A program made the translations under genes and the position numbers. From contig CANPTT010000017.1 of the NCBI GenBank assembly GCA_947577065.1, positions 1-43,888 of the forward strand: 43,888 nucleotides of DNA, written 5' to 3'. Shown here one piece after another: positions 17,116 through 25,870 of this stretch; positions within the stretch are counted from its first letter, which is position 1; every line of letters starts with the position of its first letter. The stretch comes from an uncultured Pseudoflavonifractor sp. (lineage in GTDB: Bacteria > Bacillota > Clostridia > Oscillospirales > Oscillospiraceae). A model generated the notes under the pieces. It did no database searches. It was not told the DNA's origin and saw nothing but the letters and a program-made list of their open reading frames with translations.

Positions 17116-17779
17116 ATTTTTTATGGAAGGAGAGCTTGTTCTCCTCCCCCTTTAAAAGACGCCGGATATTGGTCCGGTGCATCCAGATAATAAGTATGCC
17201 CAGAAACACGGCCATGGCCATAATGAGCGGGTCACGGCTTACAAAAAGCCAGGTCCCCACCGGAAAAGCAGCCGCCGCGTAGACCGAGCCCAGAGAGACA
17301 TACCGGGTAAGGATGGTCAACAGAAGGAACCCTCCCCACACCAGCAGAGCCAGCCGCCAGTCCAGCATGATGGCGATGGTACCCCCGGAGAGGATGCCCT
17401 TTCCCCCCTTGAAGCCGAACATACAGGGGAACATATGGCCCAAAAGGCAGAAGCAGGCCGCCCAATATTTTGCCAAAAGGACAACAGGCGCGTCATCCAC
17501 AATCAGATGACGGGCCACCGCCATGCCGATCAAAATAGCCGCCACGGCCTTGAGCACGTCGCAAAGGAGGACCACCAGGGTCAGCGGACCGCCGAAGGTG
17601 CGGTGAAAATTGGTCAGACCGGCGTTCCCGCTGCCATGGGTGCGCACGTCATCCCGGAGAATATACTTAGAGACGATGACCGCCCCGTTAAAGCAACCGC
17701 AGAGATAGGCGATCACCGCAGTCAAAAGAGTGGGGAACGCAAACCCAGAGCCCATCTCAAACAAGACATCCATATCCAT
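17111..17779 (-). CDS. plsY: Acyl-phosphate:glycerol-3-phosphate acyltransferase
   Basis: 222-residue integral membrane enzyme that moves an acyl group from acyl-phosphate to glycerol 3-phosphate, giving lysophosphatidic acid. PlsY signatures are present: GSGNAGLTNFHRTFG near residue 50, GHMFPCMFGFKGGKG near 120, and a third loop with RYVSLGSVYAAAAFP. Several hydrophobic helices separate them. I use ATG 17779: the SD (cctcctc on + at 17789-17795) is 9 nt from it, but only 3 nt from GTG 17785. It sits 14 nt after der and 45 nt before gpsA, the usual Firmicutes order. A REP-like palindrome forms its last codons and stop. Confidence 0.95.
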   Translation of the reverse strand: MDMDVLFEMGSGFAFPTLLTAVIAYLCGCFNGAVIVSKYILRDDVRTHGSGNAGLTNFHRTFGGPLTLVVLLCDVLKAVAAILIGMAVARHLIVDDAPVVLLAKYWAACFCLLGHMFPCMFGFKGGKGILSGGTIAIMLDWRLALLVWGGFLLLTILTRYVSLGSVYAAAAFPVGTWLFVSRDPLIMAMAVFLGILIIWMHRTNIRRLLKGEENKLSFHKKS

Positions 17780-17793
17780 ACACACAAACCTCC

Positions 17794-19113
17794 TCAGTCT
17801 CCCTTTTGGCGGATGGTGATCTTCACCGGGGTCCCCTGAAGTCCAAAGGTCGCCCGGATCTGATTCTCGATATACCGCTGATAGGAGAAATGAAAGAGCT
17901 CCGCCCGATTACAGAAGATGACAAAATGGGGGGGCTTTACTCCCACCTGGGTCATATAGTAGACCTTCAGCCGCTTGCCCTTGTCGGTGGGCGGCTGGAC
18001 TCTTGCCGTGGCGTCGGCAAGAACGTCGTTGAGCATCCCGGTGGAGATCCGCATGGACGCCTGGGCGTTCACATCGTTGACAACTCCAAACAGCCGGTCC
18101 ACACGAGAACCCGTCAGAGCGGAGAGAAACAGGATGGGGGCGTAGTCCATATAGGCAAGATCCCGGCGGATATCCTTGGTCATCCGGTCCATGGTCTTGT
18201 CGTCCTTCTCCACCGCATCCCATTTGTTGACCACAATGATGGCGGCTTTCCCCGCCTCATGGGCCAAACCCGCCACCTTGGTGTCCTGCTCGGTGACTCC
18301 CTCGTTGGCGTCGATGAGGATAAGGCACACGTCGCTTCTCTCGATCGCCATGGTAGCCCGGAGGACGGAGAACTTTTCTACCCGGTCGTCCACACGGGAT
18401 CTCCTTCTCATCCCCGCCGTGTCAATAAACAGGTACTTACCCTGGTCATTCTCAAAGTAGTTGTCAATGGCATCCCGGGTAGTGCCCGCCATATTGCTGA
18501 CAATGACCCGGTTCTCCCCCAGAATACGGTTCACCAGAGAGGACTTTCCCACATTGGGCTTTCCGATGATGGCAACTTTTATTACGTCATCGTCCTCTTC
18601 TGTCTCATCGGTCTCGGGAAAATATTGAAAGCACTCGTCCAGAAGATCCCCGGTGCCATGCCCGTGAACGGCGGATACAGGCACGGGATCCCCCAGGCCC
18701 AAGTTATAAAACTCATAGATCTCCGGGTCGGTGAGACCCGTTTTATCCATCTTGTTCACCGCCAGCACCACAGGCTTACCCGATTTGAGCAGCATGGCTC
18801 CAACCTCCTGGTCGGCAGCCGTGAGCCCGGTCTGGATGTCGCAGAGAAACACGATGACGGTGGCGTTTTGAATGGCGATCTCCGCCTGCTGACGCATAAA
18901 GAGCAGCATCTCGCTGTCGGTGCCCGGCTCGATCCCGCCGGTGTCCACCAAATCGAACTTCCGCCCCCGCCACTCGCAGGGGGCGTACAGCCGGTCCCGG
19001 GTCACACCGGGAGTGTCCTCCACTATGCTGAGCCGCTGGCCGGTGAGCTTATTAAAGAGCATGGATTTGCCCACATTGGGCCGGCCCACAATGGCCACCA
19101 GAGGTCGGGACAT
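17794..19113 (-). CDS. der: Ribosome biogenesis GTPase Der (EngA)
   Basis: 439-residue essential GTPase acting in 50S subunit assembly. Two tandem G domains are visible: first P-loop GRPNVGKS (10-17) with DTGG (57-60) and NKMD (120-123); second P-loop GKPNVGKS (184-191) with a DTAGMRRR switch and NKWD. A C-terminal KH-like domain ends LQGTPVKITIRQKGD. I start at ATG 19113 (MSRPLVAIVG), where Der proteins normally begin and where SD AAAGGAAG fits; a longer frame adds 12 atypical residues. First gene of der-plsY-gpsA, behind its own promoter. Confidence 0.97.
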   Translation of the reverse strand: MSRPLVAIVGRPNVGKSMLFNKLTGQRLSIVEDTPGVTRDRLYAPCEWRGRKFDLVDTGGIEPGTDSEMLLFMRQQAEIAIQNATVIVFLCDIQTGLTAADQEVGAMLLKSGKPVVLAVNKMDKTGLTDPEIYEFYNLGLGDPVPVSAVHGHGTGDLLDECFQYFPETDETEEDDDVIKVAIIGKPNVGKSSLVNRILGENRVIVSNMAGTTRDAIDNYFENDQGKYLFIDTAGMRRRSRVDDRVEKFSVLRATMAIERSDVCLILIDANEGVTEQDTKVAGLAHEAGKAAIIVVNKWDAVEKDDKTMDRMTKDIRRDLAYMDYAPILFLSALTGSRVDRLFGVVNDVNAQASMRISTGMLNDVLADATARVQPPTDKGKRLKVYYMTQVGVKPPHFVIFCNRAELFHFSYQRYIENQIRATFGLQGTPVKITIRQKGD

Positions 19114-19139
19114 GGAAAACACTTCCTTTCGTTGACAGT

Positions 19140-19168
19140 AGTATATCATATGTGGGGAGAAATATCAA
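19140..19168 (-). promoter_or_regulatory. Promoter of der-plsY-gpsA
   Basis: Minus strand: TTGATA (19163-19168), 17-nt spacer, TATACT (19140-19145), 26 nt before the der start. Confidence 0.75.
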
Positions 19169-19200
19169 TTCCAGCGTGCCGCTTGTTCCCCCCCTTGGGC

Positions 19201-19232
19201 AAAAAAGAAAGAGGGGATCTCTCCCCTCTTTC
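19201..19232 (-). terminator. Terminator of DUF177-rpmF
   Basis: 11-bp stem (19207-19217 with 19222-19232), 4-nt loop, A-run on the + strand giving a T-tail on the minus strand. Confidence 0.85.
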
Positions 19233-19245
19233 TCTCTGTCGTCCA

Positions 19246-19428
19246 TTAAGCCTCGGCTTTGCCGAAATCGTGGCCGTTGTAGCTCATGCAGGACTTGCAC
19301 ATCCGGTGGGGCAGGCGGTAGGCTCCGCACTTGGGGCAGATGTTCACGCTGGGGGTCTCCAGCTTCCACACGCTGCTGCGGCGCTTGTTCCGGCGCTGCT
19401 TGGACACTTTACTCTTGGGTACTGCCAT
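19246..19428 (-). CDS. rpmF: 50S ribosomal protein bL32
   Basis: 60-residue ribosomal protein. The N-terminus MAVPKSKVSKQRRNKRRSS is typical, followed by a zinc site CPKC (31-34) and CKSC (44-47). All four cysteines are kept, so this is the zinc-binding (C+) form. The start has a good SD (AAGGAGG-like). It lies 37 nt after the DUF177 gene, the standard bacterial pairing, and ends at a strong terminator. Confidence 0.97.
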   Translation of the reverse strand: MAVPKSKVSKQRRNKRRSSVWKLETPSVNICPKCGAYRLPHRMCKSCMSYNGHDFGKAEA

Positions 19429-19465
19429 CTAAAACACCTCCTTAGTGTGACAGGGGCATACTCTC

Positions 19466-19990
19466 TCATGCTTCCTCGTCGTTTTCCTGGGAATCCTTCT
19501 TATCCAAAAGCTTCGCCAGGACGGCGAGGCGTGGATCCAATTCCTTTTTGCAGCCACAGGGCCCGTCGTTCAGATCCTTGCCGCAGGTAGGGCAAAGGCC
19601 CTTGCAGTCCTCTGAACAGAGATGCTTCCCATCCAGAGCCAAAACACAGGCAGTGGTAAATAGTTCATCCAGGTCTGCCTGTCCGTTTTCCAGGAGGACG
19701 ATCTCATCACTCTCTTCCCCCTCCAGTTCTTCAGCAAGAAGGGTCTCTACCGGGACCTCCAGCTCCAGGGCCAAGGGCTTCAGACAGCGGTCGCACTGAG
19801 TATCCAGCACGGTTTTTGCCGTTCCCCTTAGCTCCAGGGCCCCCGCCATGTTCCGTACAACGCCGGAGACGTGAACCGGCCGTCCAAAGAGTCCCTCTCC
19901 AAAAAGCTTGACCTGGGAGAGGTCCAACTCATAGGAAAACTCCTGGCTGGCGCCTGGAATATGGATGATGTGGCGTAAATCAAGACGCAT
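19466..19990 (-). CDS. DUF177 (YceD) family protein
   Basis: 174-residue cytoplasmic protein of the YceD/DUF177 family. Bacterial members are tied to large-subunit rRNA metabolism and nearly always precede rpmF, as here. Recognisable parts: N-terminal strand-rich region with a VSGVVRNMAGALELRGTAKT stretch, then CDRCLKPLALELEVPVETLL, an acidic middle, and a Cys-rich C-terminus (CSEDCKGLCPTCGKDLNDG) that may bind zinc. SD GAGGAGA supports the start. A consensus promoter drives it. The precise activity is unknown for the family. Confidence 0.92.
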   Translation of the reverse strand: MRLDLRHIIHIPGASQEFSYELDLSQVKLFGEGLFGRPVHVSGVVRNMAGALELRGTAKTVLDTQCDRCLKPLALELEVPVETLLAEELEGEESDEIVLLENGQADLDELFTTACVLALDGKHLCSEDCKGLCPTCGKDLNDGPCGCKKELDPRLAVLAKLLDKKDSQENDEEA

Positions 19991-20019
19991 AATGATCTCC
20001 TCACAACGGTGCAGGTGAT

Positions 20020-20048
20020 ATTATAACGAAAAATTCCTGCCGTGTCAA
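20020..20048 (-). promoter_or_regulatory. Consensus promoter of DUF177-rpmF
   Basis: Minus strand TTGACA (20043-20048), 17-nt spacer, TATAAT (20020-20025): a perfect sigma-A promoter, expected for a ribosomal protein operon. Confidence 0.9.
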
Positions 20049-20110
20049 ATACTTTCTTCCCTTTTTTCTTGTCGTATGCTACAATATTTTGCAAAGGAGG
20101 AAAAGCCGCT

Positions 20111-21073
20111 ATGAAAGAATTCACCATCACCAAAAATGACGCGGGACAGCGGCTGGACCGGTGGCTGGGCAAGGCAGTACCCCTCCTCCCCGCCCCCCTT
20201 GCCCAAAAATATATCCGCCTCAAGAGGGTAAAGGTCAATGGCAGAGGCTCCCAGCGGGACTATCGGATAAACACCGGAGATATTTTGCAACTTTATATCA
20301 ACGATGAGTTTTTTGACGCCCCCGCCGAAGACAACGCCTTTCTCTCCATCTTTAAGCCCCAACTGGATGTGGTATATGAGGACGAAAATATCATCGTCTG
20401 CAACAAACGGCCAGGGCTTCTGTGCCACCCGGACGAGCATGAATATGTGGCCACCCTCATCACCCATATCCAGGCCTACCTATATCAAAAGAAGGAGTGG
20501 AGCCCCAAGTGGGAGAATTCTTTCGCCCCCGCCCTGTGCAACCGCATCGACCGGAATACGGGCGGCCTGGTCATCGCCGCCAAGACCGCCGAGGCCCTGC
20601 GGATCATGAACGATAAAATCAAGGATAGGGAGATCTCCAAATACTATCTGGCCGCCGTGGTGGGAAAAATGAACCCTCCCTCCGGGGATCTGAAGGGCTT
20701 TTTGTTAAAGGATGAAAAGAAAAAGCAGGTCGCCGTCTACAAAAAACCGGTTCCCGGCGGCAAATCGGCCCACACCCGGTACAAAACCGTGCAATTCAAA
20801 AACGGTCTGTCCCTGGTGGAGTGCGAACTCCTCACCGGGCGAACCCACCAGATAAGGGCCCAGTTCGCCGCCGCGGGCCACCCCCTGGCGGGGGACGGCA
20901 AATACGGCCGGCGGAGCGACAATGAGAAATTTGAGCGGAAAGGCCAGGCCTTGTGGTCCTATAAGTTGATTTTTGACTTTCCCACCGATGCAGGGGAGCT
21001 GGAATATCTCAAAGATAAAATCCTGGAAGTGCCCAGGGAAAGTATCTACTTTGTGGGGGAATATTTCGGATAA
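20111..21073 (+). CDS. RluC/RluD-family 23S rRNA pseudouridine synthase
   Basis: 320-residue RNA-modifying enzyme. An S4-like RNA-binding region (about 12-65, GQRLDRWLGK..RLKRVKVNG) precedes the catalytic domain. The active-site motif reads NRIDRNTGGLVIAAKT with catalytic Asp147, a variant of HRLDRxTSG seen in this subgroup. The RxHQIR-type motif is GRTHQIRAQF, followed by GHPLAGDGKYG. Family members isomerise specific uridines in rRNA; which ones cannot be read here. ATG 20111 has SD GCAAAGGAGG (20091-20100), and an extended -10 TGCTACAAT (TACAAT 20080-20085) lies upstream. It is divergent from DUF177-rpmF, so two ribosome-related units share this intergenic region. Confidence 0.9.
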   Translation: MKEFTITKNDAGQRLDRWLGKAVPLLPAPLAQKYIRLKRVKVNGRGSQRDYRINTGDILQLYINDEFFDAPAEDNAFLSIFKPQLDVVYEDENIIVCNKRPGLLCHPDEHEYVATLITHIQAYLYQKKEWSPKWENSFAPALCNRIDRNTGGLVIAAKTAEALRIMNDKIKDREISKYYLAAVVGKMNPPSGDLKGFLLKDEKKKQVAVYKKPVPGGKSAHTRYKTVQFKNGLSLVECELLTGRTHQIRAQFAAAGHPLAGDGKYGRRSDNEKFERKGQALWSYKLIFDFPTDAGELEYLKDKILEVPRESIYFVGEYFG

Positions 21074-21107
21074 TCCCTATTTCCTATGCTCAAATAATAC
21101 GGTGGTG

Positions 21108-21722
21108 ATGAAATTGGCCCTGTTTTCAAAAAGAAAACCGCCCGTCAGCTGGGAGGCGACGTCTTTTATCCGCCCCCAATTGTACCGCTCTCCCCCCGGT
21201 TTCCTTTGGGGTATGCTGGTTCTGCCGGAAAACGCCCCCGCCATTCTTCCCCTGACCCCCTCCTGCGACGCAGAGGAACCCATTCTCTGCTGGCAGCTAT
21301 GCTTTTCGACCTGTACGGGTCATATCATCAACAGTATGGACTATTTCAAAGCACTCAGGCGACTGACGCCCTTTGTTGTAGATAAACGGCTGGACGCTAT
21401 TCTGCTTCGTGGTCTCTCCAAGCGGGAATGGACTGACCAAGTCTGGGGATTCAGGTGGTGGGCGGAATATGCCGCCCTTGATCTATGCGGTGGCGAGCTC
21501 ACCCCTATTGCGGAGGACGACGAGGATATGCTGGAGATCCGGTATCCCGATGGCGGGATGATCGACGTGGGTCTTCTCTCCGCAAGCAATATGTACTGTA
21601 TCACCGCCGTCGATTCCGATGACGAGACAGGGTGGGCCCACCCCCTTTTCTCCGTGGAAGCAGAGAGACGGGAACAGCTCCCCGCGGCTCTTCAGGCCGC
21701 CATATACAGATTTCGAAAATAG
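21108..21722 (+). CDS. Hypothetical protein, 204 aa
   Basis: I do not recognise this family. The 204-residue product has no signal peptide or membrane segment and is rich in Trp and Asp/Glu. The N-terminal half (about 1-75) begins MKLALFSKRKPPVSW. The centre holds MDYFKALRRLTPFVVDKRLD, and an acidic stretch (LTPIAEDDEDMLEIRYPDGG) is followed by a TAVDSDDETGWAHP segment. ATG 21108 follows only a weak SD (ggtggtg). It starts 34 nt after the pseudouridine synthase gene, so the two are probably co-transcribed. Codon use matches the neighbours, which supports a real gene. Confidence 0.7.
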   Translation: MKLALFSKRKPPVSWEATSFIRPQLYRSPPGFLWGMLVLPENAPAILPLTPSCDAEEPILCWQLCFSTCTGHIINSMDYFKALRRLTPFVVDKRLDAILLRGLSKREWTDQVWGFRWWAEYAALDLCGGELTPIAEDDEDMLEIRYPDGGMIDVGLLSASNMYCITAVDSDDETGWAHPLFSVEAERREQLPAALQAAIYRFRK

Positions 21723-21758
21723 TCCCTTCCCCCCTGCGAAAATTTCTTCCCCTCCCTA

Positions 21759-21787
21759 TTGACATTTCCCTCTATTACGTATATATT
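21759..21787 (+). promoter_or_regulatory. Promoter of the polyamine transporter operon
   Basis: TTGACA (21759-21764), 17-nt spacer, TATATT (21782-21787); predicted transcript start about 21794. Confidence 0.8.
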
Positions 21788-21797
21788 ATGTTTCGAC

Positions 21798-21834
21798 AAA
21801 GGACGTACCCAACCGTCGGCTGGGTACGTCCTTT
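21798..21834 (+). promoter_or_regulatory. Hairpin at the 5' end of the potA mRNA
   Basis: Perfect 14-bp stem (21798-21811 with 21821-21834) with a 9-nt loop, only about 4 nt after the predicted transcript start and 42 nt before the potA ATG. A short pyrimidine tract (CTTCT) follows. It may be a 5' stability element or a weak attenuator. Confidence 0.7.
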
Positions 21835-21875
21835 CTTCTACCTATCAAATCAGAAGAAGGAATGGGGGAGGATAC

Positions 21876-23012
21876 ATGTCCAAGGAGTTGATCCGTCTAT
21901 CGGACTGCGTCGTGAAATTCGACGACGAGATCATTCTCGATCATCTCAATCTCTACATCAACGATAAAGAGTTTCTAACGCTCCTGGGCCCCAGCGGGTG
22001 TGGCAAGACCACCACGCTGAGGATCATTGGTGGGTTTCAAAAGCCTACCTCCGGGGACGTTTTTTTTGACGGCCGACGATGTAACGACGTGCCGCCCCAT
22101 AAACGGCAGGTGAACACGGTGTTCCAGAAGTACGCCCTGTTCACCCACATGAACATCTTTGAGAACGTGGCCTTCGGTCTGCGCATCGCCAAGGCCCCCG
22201 AGGCCGAGATCACCCGCCGGGTGGAGGAGGCCCTGGAGCTTGTGAACCTGCCCGGCTACGGCAGCCGGAGCGTCAGCTCCCTGTCCGGCGGGCAGCAGCA
22301 GCGGGTGGCCATCGCCCGGGCCATCGTCAACCGGCCCCAGGTGCTGCTCCTGGACGAGCCCTTGGGCGCCCTGGACCTGAAGCTCCGCAAGGATATGCAG
22401 GTGGAGCTTAAGCGGATCCAGCGGGAGGTGGGCATCACCTTCATCTACGTGACCCACGACCAGGAGGAGGCCCTCACCATGTCGGACACGGTGGTGGTCA
22501 TGGACAAGGGCAACATCCAGCAGATCGGCACACCGCAGGATATCTACAACGAGCCCAAAAACGCCTTTGTGGCCGACTTTATCGGGGAGTCCAACATCAT
22601 CGACGGGGTGATGCCGGAGGATAAGGTCGTAAAAATGTACGGCAAGAAGTTCCCCTGTCTGGACGGGGGCTTCGCCCCGGGCGAGCCGGTGGATGTGGTC
22701 ATCCGCCCCGAGGACATCGACATCGTCCCGGTGGAGCAGGGCCAGATCACCGGCACGGTGACCGAGGTCACCTTCAAGGGGATGCACTACGATATCATCG
22801 TGGATTTTCAGGGCTTCAAGTGGCTCATCCAGACCACCGACTACTCCCCGGTGGGAGCCAGGATCGGGGTGAAGATCGACCCCGACGGCATCCACATCAT
22901 GCACAAGAGCCGGTACTCCGGTATGTTCGGCGACTACAGCTCCTACTCCGAGGAGTACGACGAGCTGAGCGGGGACCCCGCCGGGTCGGAGGGCAGCGAT
23001 GAAACGGACTAA
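21876..23012 (+). CDS. potA: Spermidine/putrescine ABC transporter ATP-binding protein
   Basis: 378-residue cytoplasmic ATPase of the polyamine importer. Walker A GPSGCGKTT (38-46), Q-loop VFQKYALF near 82, signature LSGGQQQR (136-143), Walker B VLLLDEP (156-162), H-loop VTHD, and a C-terminal TOBE domain from about 270 (IRPEDIDIVPVEQGQITGTV). The start ATG 21876 has SD GGGGAGGA; a longer frame would run through the leader hairpin. It overlaps potB by 14 nt, so the operon is tightly coupled. The C-terminal acidic tail (SYSEEYDELSGDPAGSEGSD) looks unstructured. Confidence 0.95.
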   Translation: MSKELIRLSDCVVKFDDEIILDHLNLYINDKEFLTLLGPSGCGKTTTLRIIGGFQKPTSGDVFFDGRRCNDVPPHKRQVNTVFQKYALFTHMNIFENVAFGLRIAKAPEAEITRRVEEALELVNLPGYGSRSVSSLSGGQQQRVAIARAIVNRPQVLLLDEPLGALDLKLRKDMQVELKRIQREVGITFIYVTHDQEEALTMSDTVVVMDKGNIQQIGTPQDIYNEPKNAFVADFIGESNIIDGVMPEDKVVKMYGKKFPCLDGGFAPGEPVDVVIRPEDIDIVPVEQGQITGTVTEVTFKGMHYDIIVDFQGFKWLIQTTDYSPVGARIGVKIDPDGIHIMHKSRYSGMFGDYSSYSEEYDELSGDPAGSEGSDETD

Positions 23013-23814
23013 AGCCTTCACCATCCCCTATGTGATCTGGATGGCCCTCTTCGTGGTGGCTCCCATTCTGATGATCCTAGTCTACGCCTTCTCCGGTACG
23101 GAGGGGGGCTTCACCCTGGCCAACTTCAGCGCCATGGGGACCTATACCGTGGTGTTTATCCGCTCCTTCCGGCTGGCCGGCATCGCCACGGTCATCTGTC
23201 TTTTCATCGGCTATCCCGTGGCCTATCTCCTGAGCCGGGAGGGGCAGCGGTTCCAGCGGCTGGCCACAGTGCTCATCATGCTGCCCATGTGGATGAACTT
23301 TCTGCTGCGGACCTACTCCTGGATGGCGATTTTGGAGAATAACGGCCTCATTAACCAGTTTTTGGGCCTGTTCGGCCTGGGGCCTTTCAAGATGATCGAC
23401 ACCCAGGGGGCTGTGGTGCTGGGCATGGTGTATAACTACCTGCCCTTTATGATCCTGCCCATCTACTCGGTCATCATCAAGCTGGACCACTCCCTGGTGG
23501 AGGCGGCCCACGACCTGGGGGCCGACAACGTGGTGGCCTTCCGCCGGGTCATCTTCCCCCTGTCCCTGCCGGGGGTACTCAGCGGCATCACCATGGTCTT
23601 TGTCCCCAGCGTGTCCACCTTCGCCATCAGCACCATGCTGGGGGGCGGCACCGAGTACCTGCTGGGGGACCTGATCGAGCAGCAGTTTTTAGGCGGGGCC
23701 TACAACCCCCAGCTGGGGGCCGCCATCGCGTTGGTGATGATGGTCGTGGTGGTCCTTTGCATGTGGGTCATGAACCGCTTCGGTGAGGGCGAGGAACAGG
23801 CGGTGGTCCTATGA
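22999..23814 (+). CDS. potB: Spermidine/putrescine ABC transporter permease
   Basis: 271-residue membrane permease, about six hydrophobic helices (first at 10-30, last at about 245-262). The EAA loop that contacts PotA is LVEAAHDLGADNVVAFRRVI (166-185). It pairs with the PotC half of the next protein to form the channel. It overlaps potA by 14 nt and the next gene by 4 nt (ATGA), indicating translational coupling. Confidence 0.94.
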   Translation: MKRTKAFTIPYVIWMALFVVAPILMILVYAFSGTEGGFTLANFSAMGTYTVVFIRSFRLAGIATVICLFIGYPVAYLLSREGQRFQRLATVLIMLPMWMNFLLRTYSWMAILENNGLINQFLGLFGLGPFKMIDTQGAVVLGMVYNYLPFMILPIYSVIIKLDHSLVEAAHDLGADNVVAFRRVIFPLSLPGVLSGITMVFVPSVSTFAISTMLGGGTEYLLGDLIEQQFLGGAYNPQLGAAIALVMMVVVVLCMWVMNRFGEGEEQAVVL

Positions 23815-25808
23815 AAAAAAATTCCATTTTCAGCCGCTTTTTCACCTTTCTGGTGTTCCTCTTTCTCTATGCCCCCATCATTCTGCTGATCTTCTTCTCC
23901 TTCAACCAGAATAACAGCAACGTGGTGTGGGGGGGCTTCTCCCTCCACTGGTATAAGGAGCTTTTTCAGAACCGGATCATCATGCGCAGCCTCTATACCA
24001 CCCTTCTGGTGTCATTGCTGGCCACGGTGATCTCCACCATCGCCGGCACCTTTGCCGCCATCGGATTCTACGGCCTGCGGCGGCGGACCCGGAATACCCT
24101 CAATACCATCAACAATATCCCCATGATGAATGCCGATATCGTCACGGGCGTGGCCATGTGCCTGTTTTTCGTGGCCTTCTTCGCCCTGTGGAAGGACTTT
24201 GCCCTCTGGTTCAATTCGATCCAGGGCCTTGTTGTTCTGCCCACCCGGCTCACCCTGGGCTTTCCCACCCTGCTCATCGCCCACATCACCTTCAACATCC
24301 CCTATGTGCTGCTGTCGGTGAGTCCCAAGCTGCGGCAGCTGGACAAGAACCTCATTGACGCGGCCCAGGATCTGGGATGTACCTGGTTCCAGGCTTTCTG
24401 GAAGGTGATCCTCCCCGAGATCAAGCCGGGCATCGTGTCCGGGGCCCTCACCGCCTTCACTATGAGCATCGACGACTTTATCATCAGCTACTTTACCGCC
24501 GGGTCGGCCTCCTCCACCCTGGCCATGACCATCTACGGCATGACCAAGAAGCGGGTGAGCCCGGAGATCAACGCCATCTCCACCCTGCTGTTCGTGTCGG
24601 TCCTGCTGCTGCTGGCCATCATCAACATCCGGGAGGCCCGGCTGGAAAAGCAGACCGCCCGGCGGCAGGCGGCCCCCTCCGCCACCGTGGCGGAGATGGC
24701 CCGGCAAAAGCCCCGCACCGTCCCTCCCCTGGTTCGCTTTGCCGCGGCGGGGGCCTGCGGGGTCCTGCTCGTCACCGCGGGGGTGGGGGCCTTCCACAAC
24801 ACCCGCAAGCCCGTTGTCAACGTGTGCTCCTGGGGGGAGTATATCGACGAGGACCTGATCACCCAGTTTGAGGAGGAGACGGGCATCCTGGTAAACTACC
24901 AGACCGCCGAGAGCAACGAGGCCCTCTATTCCCTGCTGAAAAGCGGCGCGGGGGACTATGACGTGATCGTCCCCTCGGACTACATGATCTCCCAGCTTAT
25001 GGAGGAGGGGATGCTGGAGAAGCTGGATTACAGCCAGATCCCCAACTTCTCCCTCATTGACGACCGGTTCAAAAACCTGCCCTACGACCCCACCAACGAG
25101 TATACCGTCCCCTACACCTGGGGCACTGTGGGCATCATCTACAACACCGCCATGGTCTCTGAGCCCATCACCAGCTGGGGCGCCATGTTCGACGACCGGT
25201 ACGCCGGGGAGGTGCTCATGTTCCGCAACTCCCGGGACGCCATGGCCACCGCCCTGCTCTATCTGGGTTACGATGTGAATACCACCGACGAGGCTCAGCT
25301 CAGGCAGGCCGCCGGGCTCATCGCCGACGCCAAGAGCCGGGGGGTCTACCAGGCCTTTGTTATGGACGAGATCTTCCTGAAGATGGAGGGAGGCAACGCC
25401 GCCATCGGGGCGTACTACGCTGGGGATTACCTCACCGCTGTGGAAAACAACCCCGACCTGGCCTTCGTCATCCCGGAGGAAGGCTCCAACTGGTTCGTGG
25501 ACGCCATGTGCGTACTCAAGGACGCCCCCCACTACGACGAGGCCATGGCCTGGATCAACTTTATCGCCTCCACCGAGGCCAACCTTGCCAACATGGACTT
25601 CATCTGGTACGCCTCCCCCAACAAGGAGGCCCTGGAGGGGTATCCCGCCTATTATGAGGAGCTTTATGAGGAGGAACTGGATCAGGAGACCTATGAGATC
25701 ATGGCCGCCCCGGCGGAGACCCTGGAGCGGTGCCAATCCTATATCTCCCTCCCCGCTGAGACCCGGCGGCTCTACAATGAGCTGTGGATCACCCTGGGGA
25801 TCCAGTAA
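23811..25808 (+). CDS. potCD: PotC-PotD fusion: permease joined to substrate-binding protein
   Basis: 665 residues combining two transporter subunits. Residues 1-275 are a PotC permease with about six helices and the EAA loop LIDAAQDLGCTWFQAFWKVI (181-200). A charged linker (about 275-305) leads to an extra hydrophobic helix (about 307-328). Residues 335-665 form an extracellular PotD-type polyamine-binding domain (VNVCSWGEYIDEDLITQFEE at 336-355). The added helix would place the binding domain outside and tether it, replacing the lipid anchor of a separate PotD. No frameshift or stop breaks the join. PotCD fusions occur in other clostridia; the substrate is inferred from family. Confidence 0.93.
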   Translation: MKKNSIFSRFFTFLVFLFLYAPIILLIFFSFNQNNSNVVWGGFSLHWYKELFQNRIIMRSLYTTLLVSLLATVISTIAGTFAAIGFYGLRRRTRNTLNTINNIPMMNADIVTGVAMCLFFVAFFALWKDFALWFNSIQGLVVLPTRLTLGFPTLLIAHITFNIPYVLLSVSPKLRQLDKNLIDAAQDLGCTWFQAFWKVILPEIKPGIVSGALTAFTMSIDDFIISYFTAGSASSTLAMTIYGMTKKRVSPEINAISTLLFVSVLLLLAIINIREARLEKQTARRQAAPSATVAEMARQKPRTVPPLVRFAAAGACGVLLVTAGVGAFHNTRKPVVNVCSWGEYIDEDLITQFEEETGILVNYQTAESNEALYSLLKSGAGDYDVIVPSDYMISQLMEEGMLEKLDYSQIPNFSLIDDRFKNLPYDPTNEYTVPYTWGTVGIIYNTAMVSEPITSWGAMFDDRYAGEVLMFRNSRDAMATALLYLGYDVNTTDEAQLRQAAGLIADAKSRGVYQAFVMDEIFLKMEGGNAAIGAYYAGDYLTAVENNPDLAFVIPEEGSNWFVDAMCVLKDAPHYDEAMAWINFIASTEANLANMDFIWYASPNKEALEGYPAYYEELYEEELDQETYEIMAAPAETLERCQSYISLPAETRRLYNELWITLGIQ

Positions 25809-25834
25809 TATTCTTCAAACGCGGGAACTCCTTC

Positions 25835-25863
25835 TTGACAGCGGAGCGGCGGCATGATATATT
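25835..25863 (+). promoter_or_regulatory. Promoter of the rubrerythrin gene
   Basis: TTGACA (25835-25840), 17-nt spacer, TATATT (25858-25863). Confidence 0.8.
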
Positions 25864-25870
25864 GAGGACA

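Noticed and set aside
23811-25808. potC and potD as separate genes with a missed stop or frameshift
   Set aside because: The frame is continuous, the linker carries a plausible extra helix, and no internal SD-ATG pair precedes the binding domain.
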